Notes under the pieces: generated by a model
Database searches by the model: none
Seen by the model: only the letters and a program-made list of their open reading frames with translations
Told to the model about the DNA's origin: nothing
Program-made: the position numbers and the translations under genes
Shown here: positions 7,960 to 18,046 of the stretch, in pieces
How the letters are laid out: every line of letters begins with the position of its first letter
Numbering within the stretch: position 1 is the first letter of the stretch
Origin: Cyanobium sp. ATX 6F1
GTDB lineage: Bacteria > Cyanobacteriota > Cyanobacteriia > PCC-6307 > Cyanobiaceae
Reading direction: 5' to 3'
Assembly: GCF_024346315.1 (NCBI RefSeq)
Contig: NZ_JAGQCS010000002.1
Coordinates: 62,001 to 126,000, forward strand
DNA: 64,000 bases

Positions 7960-9375
7960 GTGACAACGAGCAGCAGCCGGCCCCGTTCGCAGCCCTGGAA
8001 GGTTGGCCTCGCCCTGCTCAGCCTGCTGCTCAGCCTGCTGCTCTGGGTCAATGGGCTGCTCGACAGCCTGCAGCGGCCGTCCGTGGGCAACGCCCTCAGC
8101 CAGCGTCAACTGGAGCTGGCGATCCTGGCGGCCCCCCAATTGCCAGACAACCTGAGGACAGCCCTGGTGGGCACGGCCCCGGAGCGGCAACTTCTCGATG
8201 AACTGAATCGCCAGGCCACGGGCACAAGCGAAGCGGGCGTACCCGAGACGGGCGCCAAGCTGCTGGAGCGGGGACTGCTGGAGGGCAGCCTCGGGCACAG
8301 GGACGCGGCCCGGACGCTGTTTCTCAAACTCCAACAGGCCGGCCCAGCGCCCGATCAGTCCGTTCTTGTGGAGAAACTGCTGGCCTCCGAGGCGCTGCCG
8401 CAGGAGCAGGCCCAGACCCTTAGCTTCCCCCTGGCCGGCCAACCGCTGCTACGCCAGTGGGCCTGCCGGCAACTAATGAATGCAGGGCCTGGGGATCCTG
8501 CGTCAGGGTGCCGAGATGGTTCTGCAGAACGCAGGGCGGCCCTGCAGTTGCTGGCGGTGAACGTGCTGCCTGCCATCGCCCTGCTGGCCGGCCTGATGCT
8601 GCTCGTGCGCGAGCTGTGGCTGCGCTGGCGGGGCAAAGCGCTGGCGGCGGCAGCCCTGGTGGCCCCCCCACTCAACCTGGTGGATGTCACCTTGTTGGTG
8701 GCCGGTGGCTTCGTGGTGCTGGGGGATCTGGTCACCCCCCTGGTGATCCGCCAGCCCACGGACGCCCTGCTCAAGGCCCTGCAGGTCGGATCACCGCTGT
8801 CCTCAGGGATCTCGGTGGTGATCTTCTACCTGGGGCTGATGGTCTGCCCGCTGCTGATCCTGGCGTTGATGCTGCGGCAACAGGCACCCCCCGAAGGCGG
8901 TTGGCTGCAGTTTCGCTGGCAGCCCCTGGGGCTGAACCTCAGGCGAGCCCTCAAGGGCTTTTTGATCGTGCTGCCGCTGGTGAGCCTGGTGGGTTGGCTG
9001 CAGAGCCAGCTGCTGGGTGACCCCGGCGGCAGCAACCCCCTGCTGGAACTGGTGCTCGAAAGCGACAGCCTGCCGACCCTGCTCTGCTTCGCCCTGACCG
9101 CCGTCGTGCTGGCCCCCCTGTTCGAGGAAACGATCTTCCGGGGCGTGCTGCTGCCCGTGCTCGGCCGGGAACTCGGTGCGGTCTGGGGGGTCGTGGTCAG
9201 CAGCCTGGTGTTCGGCATCGCCCACCTCAGCCTGGGGGAACTACCTCCACTGTTCGTCCTGGGGCTGGGGCTGGGTTGGCTGCGCTGGAGCAGCGGTCGC
9301 CTGGGGGCCTGTGTGCTGATGCACGCCCTCTGGAATGGCGTCACCTTCGCCAACCTGGTGCTGCTGGGCAATTGA
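7960..9375 (+). CDS. CPBP (CAAX/Abi) family intramembrane metalloprotease
   Basis: Polytopic membrane protein of about 471 residues. The C-terminal half carries the CPBP motifs: FEETIFRGVLLPVL (EExxxR), FGIAHLSLG (FxxxH) and HALWNGVTF (HxxxN), which form the metal-dependent active site. The N-terminal part has one membrane helix (ALLSLLLSLLLWVNG) followed by a soluble helical region of about 130 residues, an arrangement common in cyanobacterial homologues. The start is set at GTG 7960; an upstream in-frame start at 7792 would run into the divergent phosphatase gene and give a low-complexity N-terminus. The natural substrate is unknown. Confidence 0.86.
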   Translation: MTTSSSRPRSQPWKVGLALLSLLLSLLLWVNGLLDSLQRPSVGNALSQRQLELAILAAPQLPDNLRTALVGTAPERQLLDELNRQATGTSEAGVPETGAKLLERGLLEGSLGHRDAARTLFLKLQQAGPAPDQSVLVEKLLASEALPQEQAQTLSFPLAGQPLLRQWACRQLMNAGPGDPASGCRDGSAERRAALQLLAVNVLPAIALLAGLMLLVRELWLRWRGKALAAAALVAPPLNLVDVTLLVAGGFVVLGDLVTPLVIRQPTDALLKALQVGSPLSSGISVVIFYLGLMVCPLLILALMLRQQAPPEGGWLQFRWQPLGLNLRRALKGFLIVLPLVSLVGWLQSQLLGDPGGSNPLLELVLESDSLPTLLCFALTAVVLAPLFEETIFRGVLLPVLGRELGAVWGVVVSSLVFGIAHLSLGELPPLFVLGLGLGWLRWSSGRLGACVLMHALWNGVTFANLVLLGN

Positions 9376-9477
9376 ACAGCTGGGCCAACCACCAGACCTG
9401 CGGCGCTCGGATCCAATTCTGTGCCTTGCTGCACCATTGGTGGCGTGGTTCACTGGCGCAGTCACTGTTCAGGCACC

Positions 9478-9924
9478 TTGGTCGCCGCTCCCTCCCAACG
9501 GTTTCCCTCCCAGGCACCCAGCAAGGGGCGACGGTCCCTGGAACTGATCCAGGGGTCGCTCTCGGCCAACAAGGTGGCCCGGCAGGCCCCCTGGCTGGCG
9601 GGACTGCATCGGGTGGCCGACGGGGCCCTGGCGGGGCTGGGCCTGAGCATGGTCGGCCTGGCGGGTCTCTCGCTTCACTGGCAGACCCAGTGGACCCAGT
9701 CTTACCAACGCTTCGAGGCAACCCAGGTGCTTGAGCACCGTCTTCAGGAATCAGCGGCGGTGCTGGAGCAGCACCACCTCGGGGCCGCCCACCGCCCCGG
9801 TCTGCTGGTGCCCACCAGCACCGAGAAACTCGTCTATCTCAACACCCCCAAGCCGCGGCCCACGAGCCCGATGTCCTCTCTGCTGGCGGGCATCAGCACC
9901 CGCCAGGTGCTGCCTGGTTACTGA
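9478..9924 (+). CDS. FtsL-like small membrane protein upstream of ftsI
   Basis: About 148 residues with a cytoplasmic basic N-terminus, one membrane segment (LAGLGLSMVGLAGLSLHW) and a short extracytoplasmic coiled-coil-like stretch (residues HWQTQWTQSYQRFEATQVLE and on), then a Pro-rich tail. This topology, directly before ftsI with 3 bases between the genes, is what FtsL looks like in many bacteria; FtsL is poorly conserved, so the identity is inferred from position and architecture. The start is uncertain: TTG 9478 is preferred, with GTG at 9421 and 9445 as alternatives. Confidence 0.62.
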   Translation: MVAAPSQRFPSQAPSKGRRSLELIQGSLSANKVARQAPWLAGLHRVADGALAGLGLSMVGLAGLSLHWQTQWTQSYQRFEATQVLEHRLQESAAVLEQHHLGAAHRPGLLVPTSTEKLVYLNTPKPRPTSPMSSLLAGISTRQVLPGY

Positions 9925-9927
9925 ACC

Positions 9928-11721
9928 TTGACCAACGTTCAGCGGCGCGTCGTCGATCTCCACAGCGTTCCGGCCGGCCGTCTGCTGGCGGTGTATCTGG
10001 TGCTGGCTGCGGGCCTGGCGGGCCTGGCGGTGCGCCTGGCCTGGGTGCAGATCGTTCAGGGCCCCAAGCTCGAGGCCCGCGCCCGGGCGATCCAGACCCA
10101 GAAGGTCACGCCGATCGGCAAGCGCCGCACGATCGTCGATCGCGAAGGCCGCCTGGTGGCCCTCGACGAGGAGCGCTTCGTTCTCTGGGCCCATCCGCGC
10201 TACTTCAACTTCCCCGGCGATGACCCCAACGGGGTTCGCCGCCCCGAGGAGGTGGCCGCCAAGCTGGCTGCGGTGCTGGCGGTGCCCAAAGACAAGCTTC
10301 TCAGCACCATCGGTACGCGCCGTACCGGGGTGAAACTGGCCTCCGATCTGGACCCGGAAACGGCCCACCGGGTCAGGAGCCTGGGCATCAGCGGCCTCGA
10401 TCTGGAAGCGTTCCCGCAGCGGATCTACCCCCAGGGCAGCCTGTTCGCGAACGTGGTGGGTTTTCTGAACCAGGAGCGGGTTCCCCAGGCGGGCCTGGAG
10501 CAGAGCCGCGACAGCGATCTCAAACGCCACGAATCGTCCCGCTCCATGCGCCGGGGCGCCGATGGCACTCCGCTTCCCGATGGGCTGCAGGCGGGGGTGC
10601 TCTACGGCGACGACCTGCGCCTCCAGCTCACCTTGGATGCCCGGCTCCAGCAGGTGGCCCAGGCCGCCCTGGCCAAGCAGGTCAAGCAATGGAACGCCAA
10701 GAAGGGCGTTGCCCTGGTGATGGACGTGCGCAACGGCGAGATGCTCGCGCTCGCCTCGGTGCCGAGTTATAACCCCAACCGCTTCTGGACGTACTCGCCA
10801 TCGCTGTTCAGGGAGTGGTCGGTGCAGGACCTCTACGAACCCGGATCCACCTTCAAGCCGATCAATCTGGCCCTGGCCCTGCAGGAGGGGGCGATCGATC
10901 CGGGCGGCACCGTCACCGACAACGGATCACTCACCATCGGCGGCTGGCCGATCTACAACCACGACAAACGGGCCAACGGGGTGATGGATTTCCCGACCGT
11001 GCTGCAGGTGTCCAGCAACGTCGGGATGGTGCAGGCCATGCGCCACGTCAAGCCAAGCCATTTCTGGGCCTGGCTGCACAAATTCGGCATCGACACGGTG
11101 CCCGACACCGACCTGCCCGGGGCGGTGGCCGGTCAGCTCAAGAGCAAAAGTGATTTCGTCAGCCAGCCGATCGAACCTGCCACGGCAGCCTTCGGCCAGG
11201 GCTTCTCCCTCACCCCGCTCAAGCTGCTGCAGCTCCACGCCATGCTGGCCAACGGCGGTCGCCTGGTGAGCCCCCACATCACCCGTGGCCTGCGCTCCGG
11301 CGAAGGCCTGGCGGGCCCGGCACCCGAGGGCGGCCTGCAACTGATCAAGCCCCAGGTGGCGCTCACGGTGCTCCACTGGATGGAAACGGTGGTCCAGAAG
11401 GGCAGCGGCAAGGGCATCCGCATCCCCGGTTACCGCATCGGCGGCAAGACCGGCACCGCCCAGAAAGCGCTCAATGGCGTCTACATCCCCGGCGCGCGCA
11501 TCTGCAGCTTCGTGGCCCATCTGCCGATCGAGGATCCCCGCTTCGTGGTGCTGGTGGTGGTGGATGAGCCCCAGGGGGGCAATGCCTACGGCTCCACCGT
11601 TGCCGTGCCCGTGGCCAAACAGATCGTCGAAGCCCTGCTGGTGCTGGAGAAGATCCCCCCCAGCCCCGTGCTGAACGGGGGCAAGACCGCGGCCGCAGCC
11701 AAGGCCAGGCCCACCGGCTGA
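9928..11721 (+). CDS. ftsI: Penicillin-binding protein / septal transpeptidase FtsI
   Basis: Class B high-molecular-weight penicillin-binding protein that crosslinks septal peptidoglycan. One N-terminal membrane segment (LLAVYLVLAAGLAGLAV) is followed by the PBP dimerisation domain and the transpeptidase domain. The three penicillin-binding motifs are all present: S307-T-F-K310, S362-S-N364 and K507-T-G509. Length (597) fits the family. The start is TTG at 9928, three bases after the stop of the FtsL-like gene, which supports co-translation of a divisome pair. Confidence 0.93.
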   Translation: MTNVQRRVVDLHSVPAGRLLAVYLVLAAGLAGLAVRLAWVQIVQGPKLEARARAIQTQKVTPIGKRRTIVDREGRLVALDEERFVLWAHPRYFNFPGDDPNGVRRPEEVAAKLAAVLAVPKDKLLSTIGTRRTGVKLASDLDPETAHRVRSLGISGLDLEAFPQRIYPQGSLFANVVGFLNQERVPQAGLEQSRDSDLKRHESSRSMRRGADGTPLPDGLQAGVLYGDDLRLQLTLDARLQQVAQAALAKQVKQWNAKKGVALVMDVRNGEMLALASVPSYNPNRFWTYSPSLFREWSVQDLYEPGSTFKPINLALALQEGAIDPGGTVTDNGSLTIGGWPIYNHDKRANGVMDFPTVLQVSSNVGMVQAMRHVKPSHFWAWLHKFGIDTVPDTDLPGAVAGQLKSKSDFVSQPIEPATAAFGQGFSLTPLKLLQLHAMLANGGRLVSPHITRGLRSGEGLAGPAPEGGLQLIKPQVALTVLHWMETVVQKGSGKGIRIPGYRIGGKTGTAQKALNGVYIPGARICSFVAHLPIEDPRFVVLVVVDEPQGGNAYGSTVAVPVAKQIVEALLVLEKIPPSPVLNGGKTAAAAKARPTG

Positions 11722-11835
11722 GCCTCCGCGCCACCAGGTGCGGGAACCCTCAAACAGGCCCCTTCTCCAGGCGGTCTGAAGGTGGTGGCCCCGGCGGGCT
11801 GGCTACGGTGGTTCGAACTGAGCCAGCCCACTTCC

Positions 11836-13011
11836 ATGGCCAACCTGCTGGACCAGCTCGCCGCCATCACCGTGGTGGTCGCCGACACCGGCGAGCTCGA
11901 CGCGATCAAGCAGTTCACGCCCCGGGATGCCACCACCAACCCCTCGCTGATCCTGGCGGCGGCCCAGATCCCTGCCTACCAGCCCCTGATCGATGACGCC
12001 CTGCGCTCGGCCCGGGCCGTGATCGGGCCCGAGGCCCCGGCCGAAGCGGTGGTGCTCGAAGCCCTCGATGAGATCTGTGTGATCTTCGGCCGCGAGATTC
12101 TCAAGATCGTTCCCGGCCGGGTGTCCACCGAGGTGGACGCCAGGCTCAGCTACGACACCGAGGGCAGCATCGCCAAGGCCCGCAAGCTCATCGGCCTCTA
12201 CCGCGAGGCGGGCATCGGCTGCGACCGGGTGCTGATCAAAGTGGCCTCCACCTGGGAAGGCATTCAGGCCGCCCAGCAGCTGGAGAAGGAAGGCATCCAC
12301 TGCAACCTCACCCTGCTGTTCAACTTCGCCCAGGCGGTGGCCTGCGCTGAGGCCGGCGTCACCTTGATCTCCCCCTTCGTGGGTCGCATCCTCGACTGGT
12401 ACAAGGCCTCCACCGGCCGGGATCACTACCCCGGCAACGAAGACCCCGGTGTGGTGTCGGTGACCCGGATCTTCAACTACTTCAAGACCCACGGGTATGG
12501 CACGGAGGTGATGGGGGCCAGCTTCCGCAACATCGAGGAGATCCTCGAACTCGCAGGCTGCGACCTGCTCACCATTTCCCCGAAGCTGCTCGATCAGCTG
12601 CGCTCCAGCGAAGGGGTGCTGGAGCGCAAGCTCGATGGGCTCAATCCCGCCCCCAGCGAAGCGCGCGTGCATCTCGACAGAGCGGCCTTCGACGCGGCCA
12701 TGGCCGCCGATGCCATGGCCCACGAAAAACTCGACGAGGGGATCCGCGGATTCTGCAAGGCGATCGAAACCCTCGAAGCCCAGCTGGCCCACCGCCTGGC
12801 GGAACTGGAGGGGGCCTCCGCCTTCACCCATGCGGCCCAGGAGATCTTCCTGCTCAACGACCTCGATGGCGACGGCTGCATCACCCGCGAGGAGTGGCTG
12901 GGGAGCGATGCGGTGTTCGATGCCCTCGACACCGACCATGATGGTCGCCTGGTGCCAGACGACGTGCGCGGGGGGCTCGGGGCCGCCCTGGCCCTGGCCC
13001 AGAGCTCCTGA
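11836..13011 (+). CDS. tal: Transaldolase with C-terminal EF-hand pair
   Basis: Transfers a dihydroxyacetone unit between sugar phosphates in the pentose phosphate pathway. The class I aldolase Schiff-base Lys is K135 in [19 protein letters not shown] and [12 protein letters not shown] are further family motifs. After the normal TalB length (about 320 residues) there is an extra segment with two calcium-binding-type loops, [13 protein letters not shown] (around residue 342) and [14 protein letters not shown]-hand-tailed transaldolases occur in other picocyanobacteria as far as I recall; whether calcium regulates this enzyme is unknown. Start ATG at 11836 gives the conserved MANLLDQL N-terminus. 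Confidence 0.93.
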   Translation: MANLLDQLAAITVVVADTGELDAIKQFTPRDATTNPSLILAAAQIPAYQPLIDDALRSARAVIGPEAPAEAVVLEALDEICVIFGREILKIVPGRVSTEVDARLSYDTEGSIAKARKLIGLYREAGIGCDRVLIKVASTWEGIQAAQQLEKEGIHCNLTLLFNFAQAVACAEAGVTLISPFVGRILDWYKASTGRDHYPGNEDPGVVSVTRIFNYFKTHGYGTEVMGASFRNIEEILELAGCDLLTISPKLLDQLRSSEGVLERKLDGLNPAPSEARVHLDRAAFDAAMAADAMAHEKLDEGIRGFCKAIETLEAQLAHRLAELEGASAFTHAAQEIFLLNDLDGDGCITREEWLGSDAVFDALDTDHDGRLVPDDVRGGLGAALALAQSS

Positions 13012-13098
13012 GCCTCCAGAGGCCCCCAACCAGTCCGGGGTTCATCTGGGCTTAACCACCGTGCGCAAGAGTGATTTGGATCTTCCGACCCGTCTGCC

Positions 13099-13476
13099 GT
13101 GAATGCTCTCGACACCATGCGATCCCTCGCCAGCCAGGGCGAGGTGCGTGACATCGAGGCCGGCGAGGTGATCTTCCGGGCCGGGGAACAGGGGGACTGC
13201 ATGTTCGGCCTGCTGGAGGGCACGGTGGAGCTGACCTGGAACGGCGATGCGGGCCATGAGCAGATCAAGGCAGGTGATGTGTTCGGTGCCGGCGCCCTGG
13301 TGACCCATGACCACCGCCGCTACGGCAACGCCCGGGCCCTCAGCCGCTCGCGCATCCTGGTGATGAATCGGGAGAAGTTCCTGTTCGCGGTCCAGGAGGC
13401 CCCCATGTTCGCCATCGAGCTGCTGGCTTCCATCGACGAACGCCTGCGCCAGCTCAAGGACGCCGTCAGGGTCTGA
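13099..13476 (+). CDS. Small cyclic-nucleotide-binding-domain protein
   Basis: A 125-residue stand-alone cNMP-binding beta-barrel (Crp-like N-domain): DIEAGEVIFRAGEQGDCMF, then GTVELTW and IKAGDVFGAGALV, matching the canonical barrel order. The phosphate-binding cassette normally has RxAx after the acidic residue; here the region reads HDHRRYGNARALSRS, so nucleotide binding is not assured. No DNA-binding helix-turn-helix follows, unlike Crp/NtcA. The start is GTG 13099; an internal ATG at 13117 is also possible. Confidence 0.82.
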   Translation: MNALDTMRSLASQGEVRDIEAGEVIFRAGEQGDCMFGLLEGTVELTWNGDAGHEQIKAGDVFGAGALVTHDHRRYGNARALSRSRILVMNREKFLFAVQEAPMFAIELLASIDERLRQLKDAVRV

Positions 13477-13526
13477 GCCACTCGCTACCGGCTGTTGAGC
13501 AGACAAGCTGTTACTTAAACAAAAAA

Positions 13527-14654
13527 CTAGGCGCCCTTGAACAGCAGGCGCCGGATCACCCGCTGGGCGATGTCGCCATAGCCCATCTCTCCCGAGAGGA
13601 TCTGGGCGATGCGCTGGGGGGCGGTGGGGCGCTTGATCCCCAGCTGATAGCCCACACTCGGGAACCGGTAGAACACCTGGGCGATGCGGCGTCCCCAGGC
13701 CATCGAATCGCCCCATTCCGTGCGCATCGTGGCGCTGTAGCTCGCCAGGGCCCGCGCCTCGCCCCCAAGCCAGCGATCAAGAGCTTCAGCGGCGCGGGTG
13801 CCACTGAGCAGCGCCGGGCGCAGACCTTCCGCCAGGAACGGATCCGCCAGGGAGGCCGCATCGCCCACCGCCACCACCCCAGGACCATGGAGGGCGTGAT
13901 GACCATCCCAGATGCGCAGCGGAGCGGTACGGAGCGCGCCTGCATCGGCGCTCAACCCCAGGGCCGGCAACAGCCGCTCGAGCACCGCCTCGACCTGCAG
14001 CGGTTCGCGGCCGATGAAGGAGCCCACACCGATGCTGGTGCCGCCCTGGCGCGGGAAGGCCCAGCAGAAGCCATGGCGCACCAGGCCGAATTCGAACCGG
14101 GCCGTGTCCGGCTCCAGCTGGTCCCCCTCCACATCCACCGCCACGGCCTGGGCAAATCGGGGCCGGGCGGGCCCCAGTCCCAGGGAGGTGGCGAAGCGAG
14201 AGGATGAGCCATCGGCCACCACGAGTGCCCGGGCGTTCAGCTGGCGGCCGAGTGATGTGCCCACACTCCAACCCTCGCCGTCGCGTTCCACGGACTCCAC
14301 GGTGCAGCCTTGCTCCAATTCGGCTCCTGAGGCCACCGCCTGGCTGCTCAAGAAGGCATCGAGCACCGAGCGACGCACGATCCAGAACGGGGAACTGCCC
14401 GGCAGCTCAGCGGTGACCGGATCCTCCAGACACCAGGTGAAGCGCACCTTCTCGATCACCCGATCCACCGCCGGGGCGAGATCGAAGGGGAACCAGCGCT
14501 GCACCGAGGCGGCCATGCCACCCCCGCACGGCTTGCTCCGCGGCAGCCGCTCCCTCTCCAGCAGCAACACCGAACGGCCCCGCTGGGCGAGGTGGAACGC
14601 GGTGGCGGCACCGGCGGCACCGGCGCCGATCACGATCACATCGGCGTGGCTCAA
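13527..14654 (-). CDS. Geranylgeranyl reductase family FAD-dependent oxidoreductase
   Basis: A 375-residue flavoprotein with an N-terminal dinucleotide-binding motif ([20 protein letters not shown]) and the downstream FAD motif [20 protein letters not shown] typical of the geranylgeranyl reductase/p-hydroxybenzoate hydroxylase group. PCGGG near residue 42 is a conserved family feature. It is shorter and more divergent than ChlP of chlorophyll synthesis, so its substrate (isoprenoid, lipid or quinone) is unknown. The start overlaps the frr stop by four bases, placing it last in a minus-strand run with pyrH and frr. Confidence 0.84.
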   Translation of the reverse strand: MSHADVIVIGAGAAGAATAFHLAQRGRSVLLLERERLPRSKPCGGGMAASVQRWFPFDLAPAVDRVIEKVRFTWCLEDPVTAELPGSSPFWIVRRSVLDAFLSSQAVASGAELEQGCTVESVERDGEGWSVGTSLGRQLNARALVVADGSSSRFATSLGLGPARPRFAQAVAVDVEGDQLEPDTARFEFGLVRHGFCWAFPRQGGTSIGVGSFIGREPLQVEAVLERLLPALGLSADAGALRTAPLRIWDGHHALHGPGVVAVGDAASLADPFLAEGLRPALLSGTRAAEALDRWLGGEARALASYSATMRTEWGDSMAWGRRIAQVFYRFPSVGYQLGIKRPTAPQRIAQILSGEMGYGDIAQRVIRRLLFKGA

Positions 14655-15190
14655 ACCTTGAGGATGTCGGCTTCCTTCTCAGCGAGATGCTTCTCGAGCT
14701 GGGCGATGAAGCGATCGGTGAGCTTCTGCACCTTGTCCTGCTCATCGCGGCTCTGATCTTCTGAGAGCTCAGCCTCCTTTTCGCTGCGCTTGATCCTGTC
14801 GATGGCGTCGCGACGGATGTTGCGCAGGCCCACCTTGCCCTCCTCTGCGTACTTGGCGGCCAACTTGCAGAACTCCTTGCGCCGTTCTGCTGTCAGTGGC
14901 GGAATGTTGATGCGGATCACCCGGCCATCGTTGTTGGGGGTGAGGCCGAGATCACTGGTGGCGATCGCCTTCTCGATCAGGGCCATGGAGCCCGCATCGA
15001 AGGGCTGGATCTGAAGGGTCTGGGCGTCGGGGGTGGAGAGGGTCGCCAATGACTTCAGCGGCGTATCGGCCCCGTAGTACTCAACGCTGATCTTGTCGAG
15101 CAGAGCGGGGTTGGCGCGGCCGGTGCGGATCGAATTGAACGTACGCAGGGTGGATTCCAGCGACTTCTGCATGCTGGCTTCGAGATCCAT
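14651..15190 (-). CDS. frr: Ribosome recycling factor
   Basis: Cytoplasmic factor that, with EF-G, splits post-termination ribosomes. The 179 residues give the expected two-domain protein: conserved [23 protein letters not shown] at the N-terminus and [20 protein letters not shown] in the middle, followed by the long C-terminal helix with [12 protein letters not shown]. It lies 27 bases after pyrH and overlaps the downstream flavoprotein gene by four bases. The pyrH-frr pair is a common bacterial arrangement. Confidence 0.97.
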   Translation of the reverse strand: MDLEASMQKSLESTLRTFNSIRTGRANPALLDKISVEYYGADTPLKSLATLSTPDAQTLQIQPFDAGSMALIEKAIATSDLGLTPNNDGRVIRINIPPLTAERRKEFCKLAAKYAEEGKVGLRNIRRDAIDRIKRSEKEAELSEDQSRDEQDKVQKLTDRFIAQLEKHLAEKEADILKV

Positions 15191-15217
15191 GGCAGGGGGC
15201 TCAGGGGCGAGGAGGGC

Positions 15218-15931
15218 TCAGGTGGAGGGGGTGATGCGGGTGCCGATCGGTTCACCCGCGACGACCCGGCCGATGTTGCCGGGGCCGAACAGGTCGAACA
15301 CGACGATCGGGATGTCGTTGTCCTTGCAGAGGGCGATGGCGGTGCTGTCCATCACCTCAAGCTCCCCACTCAGCACCTGCTGAAAGGTGAGGGTGTCGTA
15401 GCGCACGGCATCGGCGTGCTTGGCGGGATCCTTGTCGTAGACGCCATCGACCTTGGTGGCCTTGAAGACCACCTCGGCGTTGATCTCGGCGGCGCGCAGG
15501 GCGGCGGTGGTGTCGGTGGTGAAAAAGGGGTTCCCGCAACCGGCCCCGAACACCACCACGCGGCCCTTTTCCAGGTGCCGAATCGCCTTGCGGCGGATGT
15601 AGGGCTCGGCCACCTCCTGCATGGCAATCGCGGTCTGCACCCTCGTGGGCACCCCCGCCCTCTCCAGGGCGTCCTGGAGGCTGATGGCGTTCATCACCGT
15701 GGCCAGCATGCCGACGTAATCGGCGGTGGCGCGGTCCATGCCGGCGGCGGAACCCTTGAGGCCCCGGAAGATGTTGCCGCCACCCACCACGATCGCCACC
15801 TCCGTGCCGGCGGCCACCACGGCGGCCACATCGGCGGCAATCCACTGGACGATGGCCGGATCGATGCCGTAACCCTGCTCGCCCATCAGCGCTTCGCCGC
15901 TGAGTTTGAGAAGGACACGCCGATAAGCCAT
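15218..15931 (-). CDS. pyrH: Uridylate kinase
   Basis: Phosphorylates UMP to UDP in pyrimidine nucleotide synthesis. A 237-residue amino-acid-kinase-fold protein with the N-terminal [10 protein letters not shown], the glycine-rich [13 protein letters not shown], the [12 protein letters not shown] segment and [18 protein letters not shown] of bacterial UMP kinases. Upstream of frr on the minus strand, 100 bases after cobO. Confidence 0.97.
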   Translation of the reverse strand: MAYRRVLLKLSGEALMGEQGYGIDPAIVQWIAADVAAVVAAGTEVAIVVGGGNIFRGLKGSAAGMDRATADYVGMLATVMNAISLQDALERAGVPTRVQTAIAMQEVAEPYIRRKAIRHLEKGRVVVFGAGCGNPFFTTDTTAALRAAEINAEVVFKATKVDGVYDKDPAKHADAVRYDTLTFQQVLSGELEVMDSTAIALCKDNDIPIVVFDLFGPGNIGRVVAGEPIGTRITPST

Positions 15932-16031
15932 CCGGTTCAGCGCTCGTCATCTGCGTTCGGGCGCAGAGTAGCAAGCAGCCAACGCCTGCCCCCAGCAGAG
16001 ATTCCACCGCCAGCGATGGCCCTTCGATGCC

Positions 16032-16703
16032 CTAGTACTCGATACCGGCCTGGGCCTTCACCCCCTGCTCCCGGAACGGGTGGCGCAGCAGCTTCATCTC
16101 GGTCACCAGATCGGCCCGCTCCACCAGGGCCGGAGGGGCGCCGCGGCCCGTGAGCGCCACATGGGTGAGGGGCGGCCGCTGATCGAGGCCCGCCAGCAGC
16201 TGCTCCAGACCCAAGTAGCCCAGTTTGAGGGCCACGTTCACCTCATCGAGCACCACCAGCTTGCGCTCCGGATCGGCAAGGTGCCGCAGTGATTCGGCCC
16301 AGGCCTCCTGCACCAGCTGGCGGTCCCGCTCCCGGTCCTGGGTCTCCCAGGTGAAGCCTTCCCCCAGGGCCTGCCAGTGCAGGGCCTCGCCGAACACCGC
16401 CAGGGCCTTGGCCTCACCTGGCAGCCAGCCCCCCTTGATGAACTGGATCACCGCCACCCGCTGCCCATGGCCGAGGGCGCGCAGCACCAGGCCGAGGGCC
16501 GCGGTGGTCTTGCCCTTGCCCTCGCCGGTGAACACCAGCACCAGCCCCTTCTCCAGGTTGCGCTCCCCCACCCGCTGGCTCTGCACCTCGCGGCGGCGCT
16601 CCATGCGCCGGCGGTAACCCTCGGCATCGGCTTCGGGGGCCAGGGCTCCGCCCGGGCCGATCTCACCGGCCAGCTGGTCGAGATCGGAGGGCGTTTCGTT
16701 CAT
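16032..16703 (-). CDS. cobO: Cob(I)yrinic acid a,c-diamide adenosyltransferase
   Basis: Transfers the adenosyl group of ATP to cobalt in corrinoid (B12) synthesis. CobA/CobO family P-loop GEGKGKTTAALG (around residue 60) and the downstream VIQFIKGGW, ERKLVVLDEVNVALKLGY and THVALTGRGAP motifs are all visible. At 223 residues it has a short hydrophilic N-terminal extension relative to E. coli BtuR. It starts 9 bases after the recombinase-like gene, so the two are likely co-transcribed, with pyrH next on the same strand. Confidence 0.94.
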   Translation of the reverse strand: MNETPSDLDQLAGEIGPGGALAPEADAEGYRRRMERRREVQSQRVGERNLEKGLVLVFTGEGKGKTTAALGLVLRALGHGQRVAVIQFIKGGWLPGEAKALAVFGEALHWQALGEGFTWETQDRERDRQLVQEAWAESLRHLADPERKLVVLDEVNVALKLGYLGLEQLLAGLDQRPPLTHVALTGRGAPPALVERADLVTEMKLLRHPFREQGVKAQAGIEY

Positions 16704-16712
16704 CGGATGGCT

Positions 16713-17945
16713 TCAGTCGTTCGCTGCACTCTGGCGCTGGCGGGAAAGGGCTGCGTCCACCGCCTGCTGCTGGTCGCGGCGGGTGATCCAGTGGTGGTAG
16801 GTCCGGGTGTGGATCGCCACTGAGTGGCCCATCATCCGGGCTGCCACCGTGTCAGGCAGACCGATGTGGATGGTGCGCACGGCCCAGGCGTGACGCAGGT
16901 CGTAGGGGGTGATCGGCAGCCCATAGCGGCGGAACTGTTCGGCCACCCGCCGGCCCACCTGCTGCAGGGTGGTGCGTGCCAGGTCGGTGCAGACGGGCGG
17001 CAGGGCGCCGGCCTCCATCCCCAGGCGGGGCAGATCGAAGTGCTCCACCCAGGCGGGCTGGAAGGGCCACACCTGGTGTTCACCGGTCTTGCTGGTGGGC
17101 AGCACCCGCAGGACCCGATCGCCACCGGGCGCCAAGGCGGAACAATCGCAGAAAAACAATTCATGGTTGCGCAGGCCGTAGGTGGCCATCAGCCCGTAGG
17201 CCAGGCGCCATTGGGGGTTGGGGATGCGCTCCAGCAGCCCCAGGATCAGGGCGTCACTGGGGAGCTGGCGGAACTGGGCCCGATGCAGGCCGTAGCCCCC
17301 CGCCCGCTGGCTCCAGTCGGCCGGCAACTCCAGCCCAAGGAAGCGGGCCAGGGCCGCCAGGGCGATGCCGCACTGCTGGCGGCTGCGGCTGGCGGAGCCA
17401 TAGCTCTCCAGCACCTGCAGCAGCAGATTCAGATCGAGGGGGCGTTCACCGGCCTGGGCCTCGAGCCGGCGCAGGTAGGGCAGGTAGGCGCTGCGCCAGG
17501 TGGTGTGGGTGCCGGCGCGGTTTCGGCGGCGGCGGGCCTCGGCGTGGAAGCTGCCGGCGAAGGCGTCGAGGACGGGCTGCACAAACGCGCCTGCGCCAAC
17601 GGGTTCAGACAGACCAGTAGCCCGCGGGGCGGCCGGTGAGCCCCCTCCCACGACCGGCGCCGCCGCCAACCCATTGCTCTGGCCCCACTCCGACCATTGG
17701 AAACGCTGCTGCTGCAGCTGTTGCACCAGCTTGCGCAACTGCTGCTGGGCCTGACGCAGGCCGCTCTCGTCGGCCGGCAAGCCAAGGCTGATGCGCTGCA
17801 CCGGATGGCGGCCGCTGCCCCGGCGGCAGGGCAGGGGGCCGCGCAGGCCCAGCCGCTGGCCGCGCAGCTCCAGTCGCAAGGACAATCCCCCCGCCGCCAG
17901 CAGGGCGTTCTGCTCGCGGATCAGCGGCTCGATCGAGGCGGACAC
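16713..17945 (-). CDS. Tyrosine recombinase/phage integrase-like protein
   Basis: A 410-residue protein whose C-terminal half has the tyrosine-recombinase pattern: first Arg in [10 protein letters not shown], box [14 protein letters not shown], then [16 protein letters not shown] with a candidate nucleophile Tyr. The first box II residue, usually His (HxLRH), is Tyr here. The N-terminal half is helical and Gln-rich. It sits among housekeeping genes with no att sites, phage genes or atypical base composition, so it looks like a resident chromosomal protein rather than a mobile-element integrase. Substrate site unknown. Confidence 0.8.
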   Translation of the reverse strand: MSASIEPLIREQNALLAAGGLSLRLELRGQRLGLRGPLPCRRGSGRHPVQRISLGLPADESGLRQAQQQLRKLVQQLQQQRFQWSEWGQSNGLAAAPVVGGGSPAAPRATGLSEPVGAGAFVQPVLDAFAGSFHAEARRRRNRAGTHTTWRSAYLPYLRRLEAQAGERPLDLNLLLQVLESYGSASRSRQQCGIALAALARFLGLELPADWSQRAGGYGLHRAQFRQLPSDALILGLLERIPNPQWRLAYGLMATYGLRNHELFFCDCSALAPGGDRVLRVLPTSKTGEHQVWPFQPAWVEHFDLPRLGMEAGALPPVCTDLARTTLQQVGRRVAEQFRRYGLPITPYDLRHAWAVRTIHIGLPDTVAARMMGHSVAIHTRTYHHWITRRDQQQAVDAALSRQRQSAAND

Positions 17946-18046
17946 CGGCGCATCGAAAGGGCGCCTCGACCCTATCGAGCCACATCGGAAGCGGCCAGGG
18001 GCGCGGCGGCAGCGTTACGCTCGGCGCACTCCCCACCCCCCCGGGC

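Noticed and set aside
11803-13029. 408-residue minus-strand frame opposite transaldolase
   Set aside because: Shadow frame; transaldolase is unambiguous and no motif is seen in the antisense product.
16713-17945. Prophage or genomic island marked by the integrase-like gene
   Set aside because: No tRNA, direct repeats, phage genes or composition shift around it.
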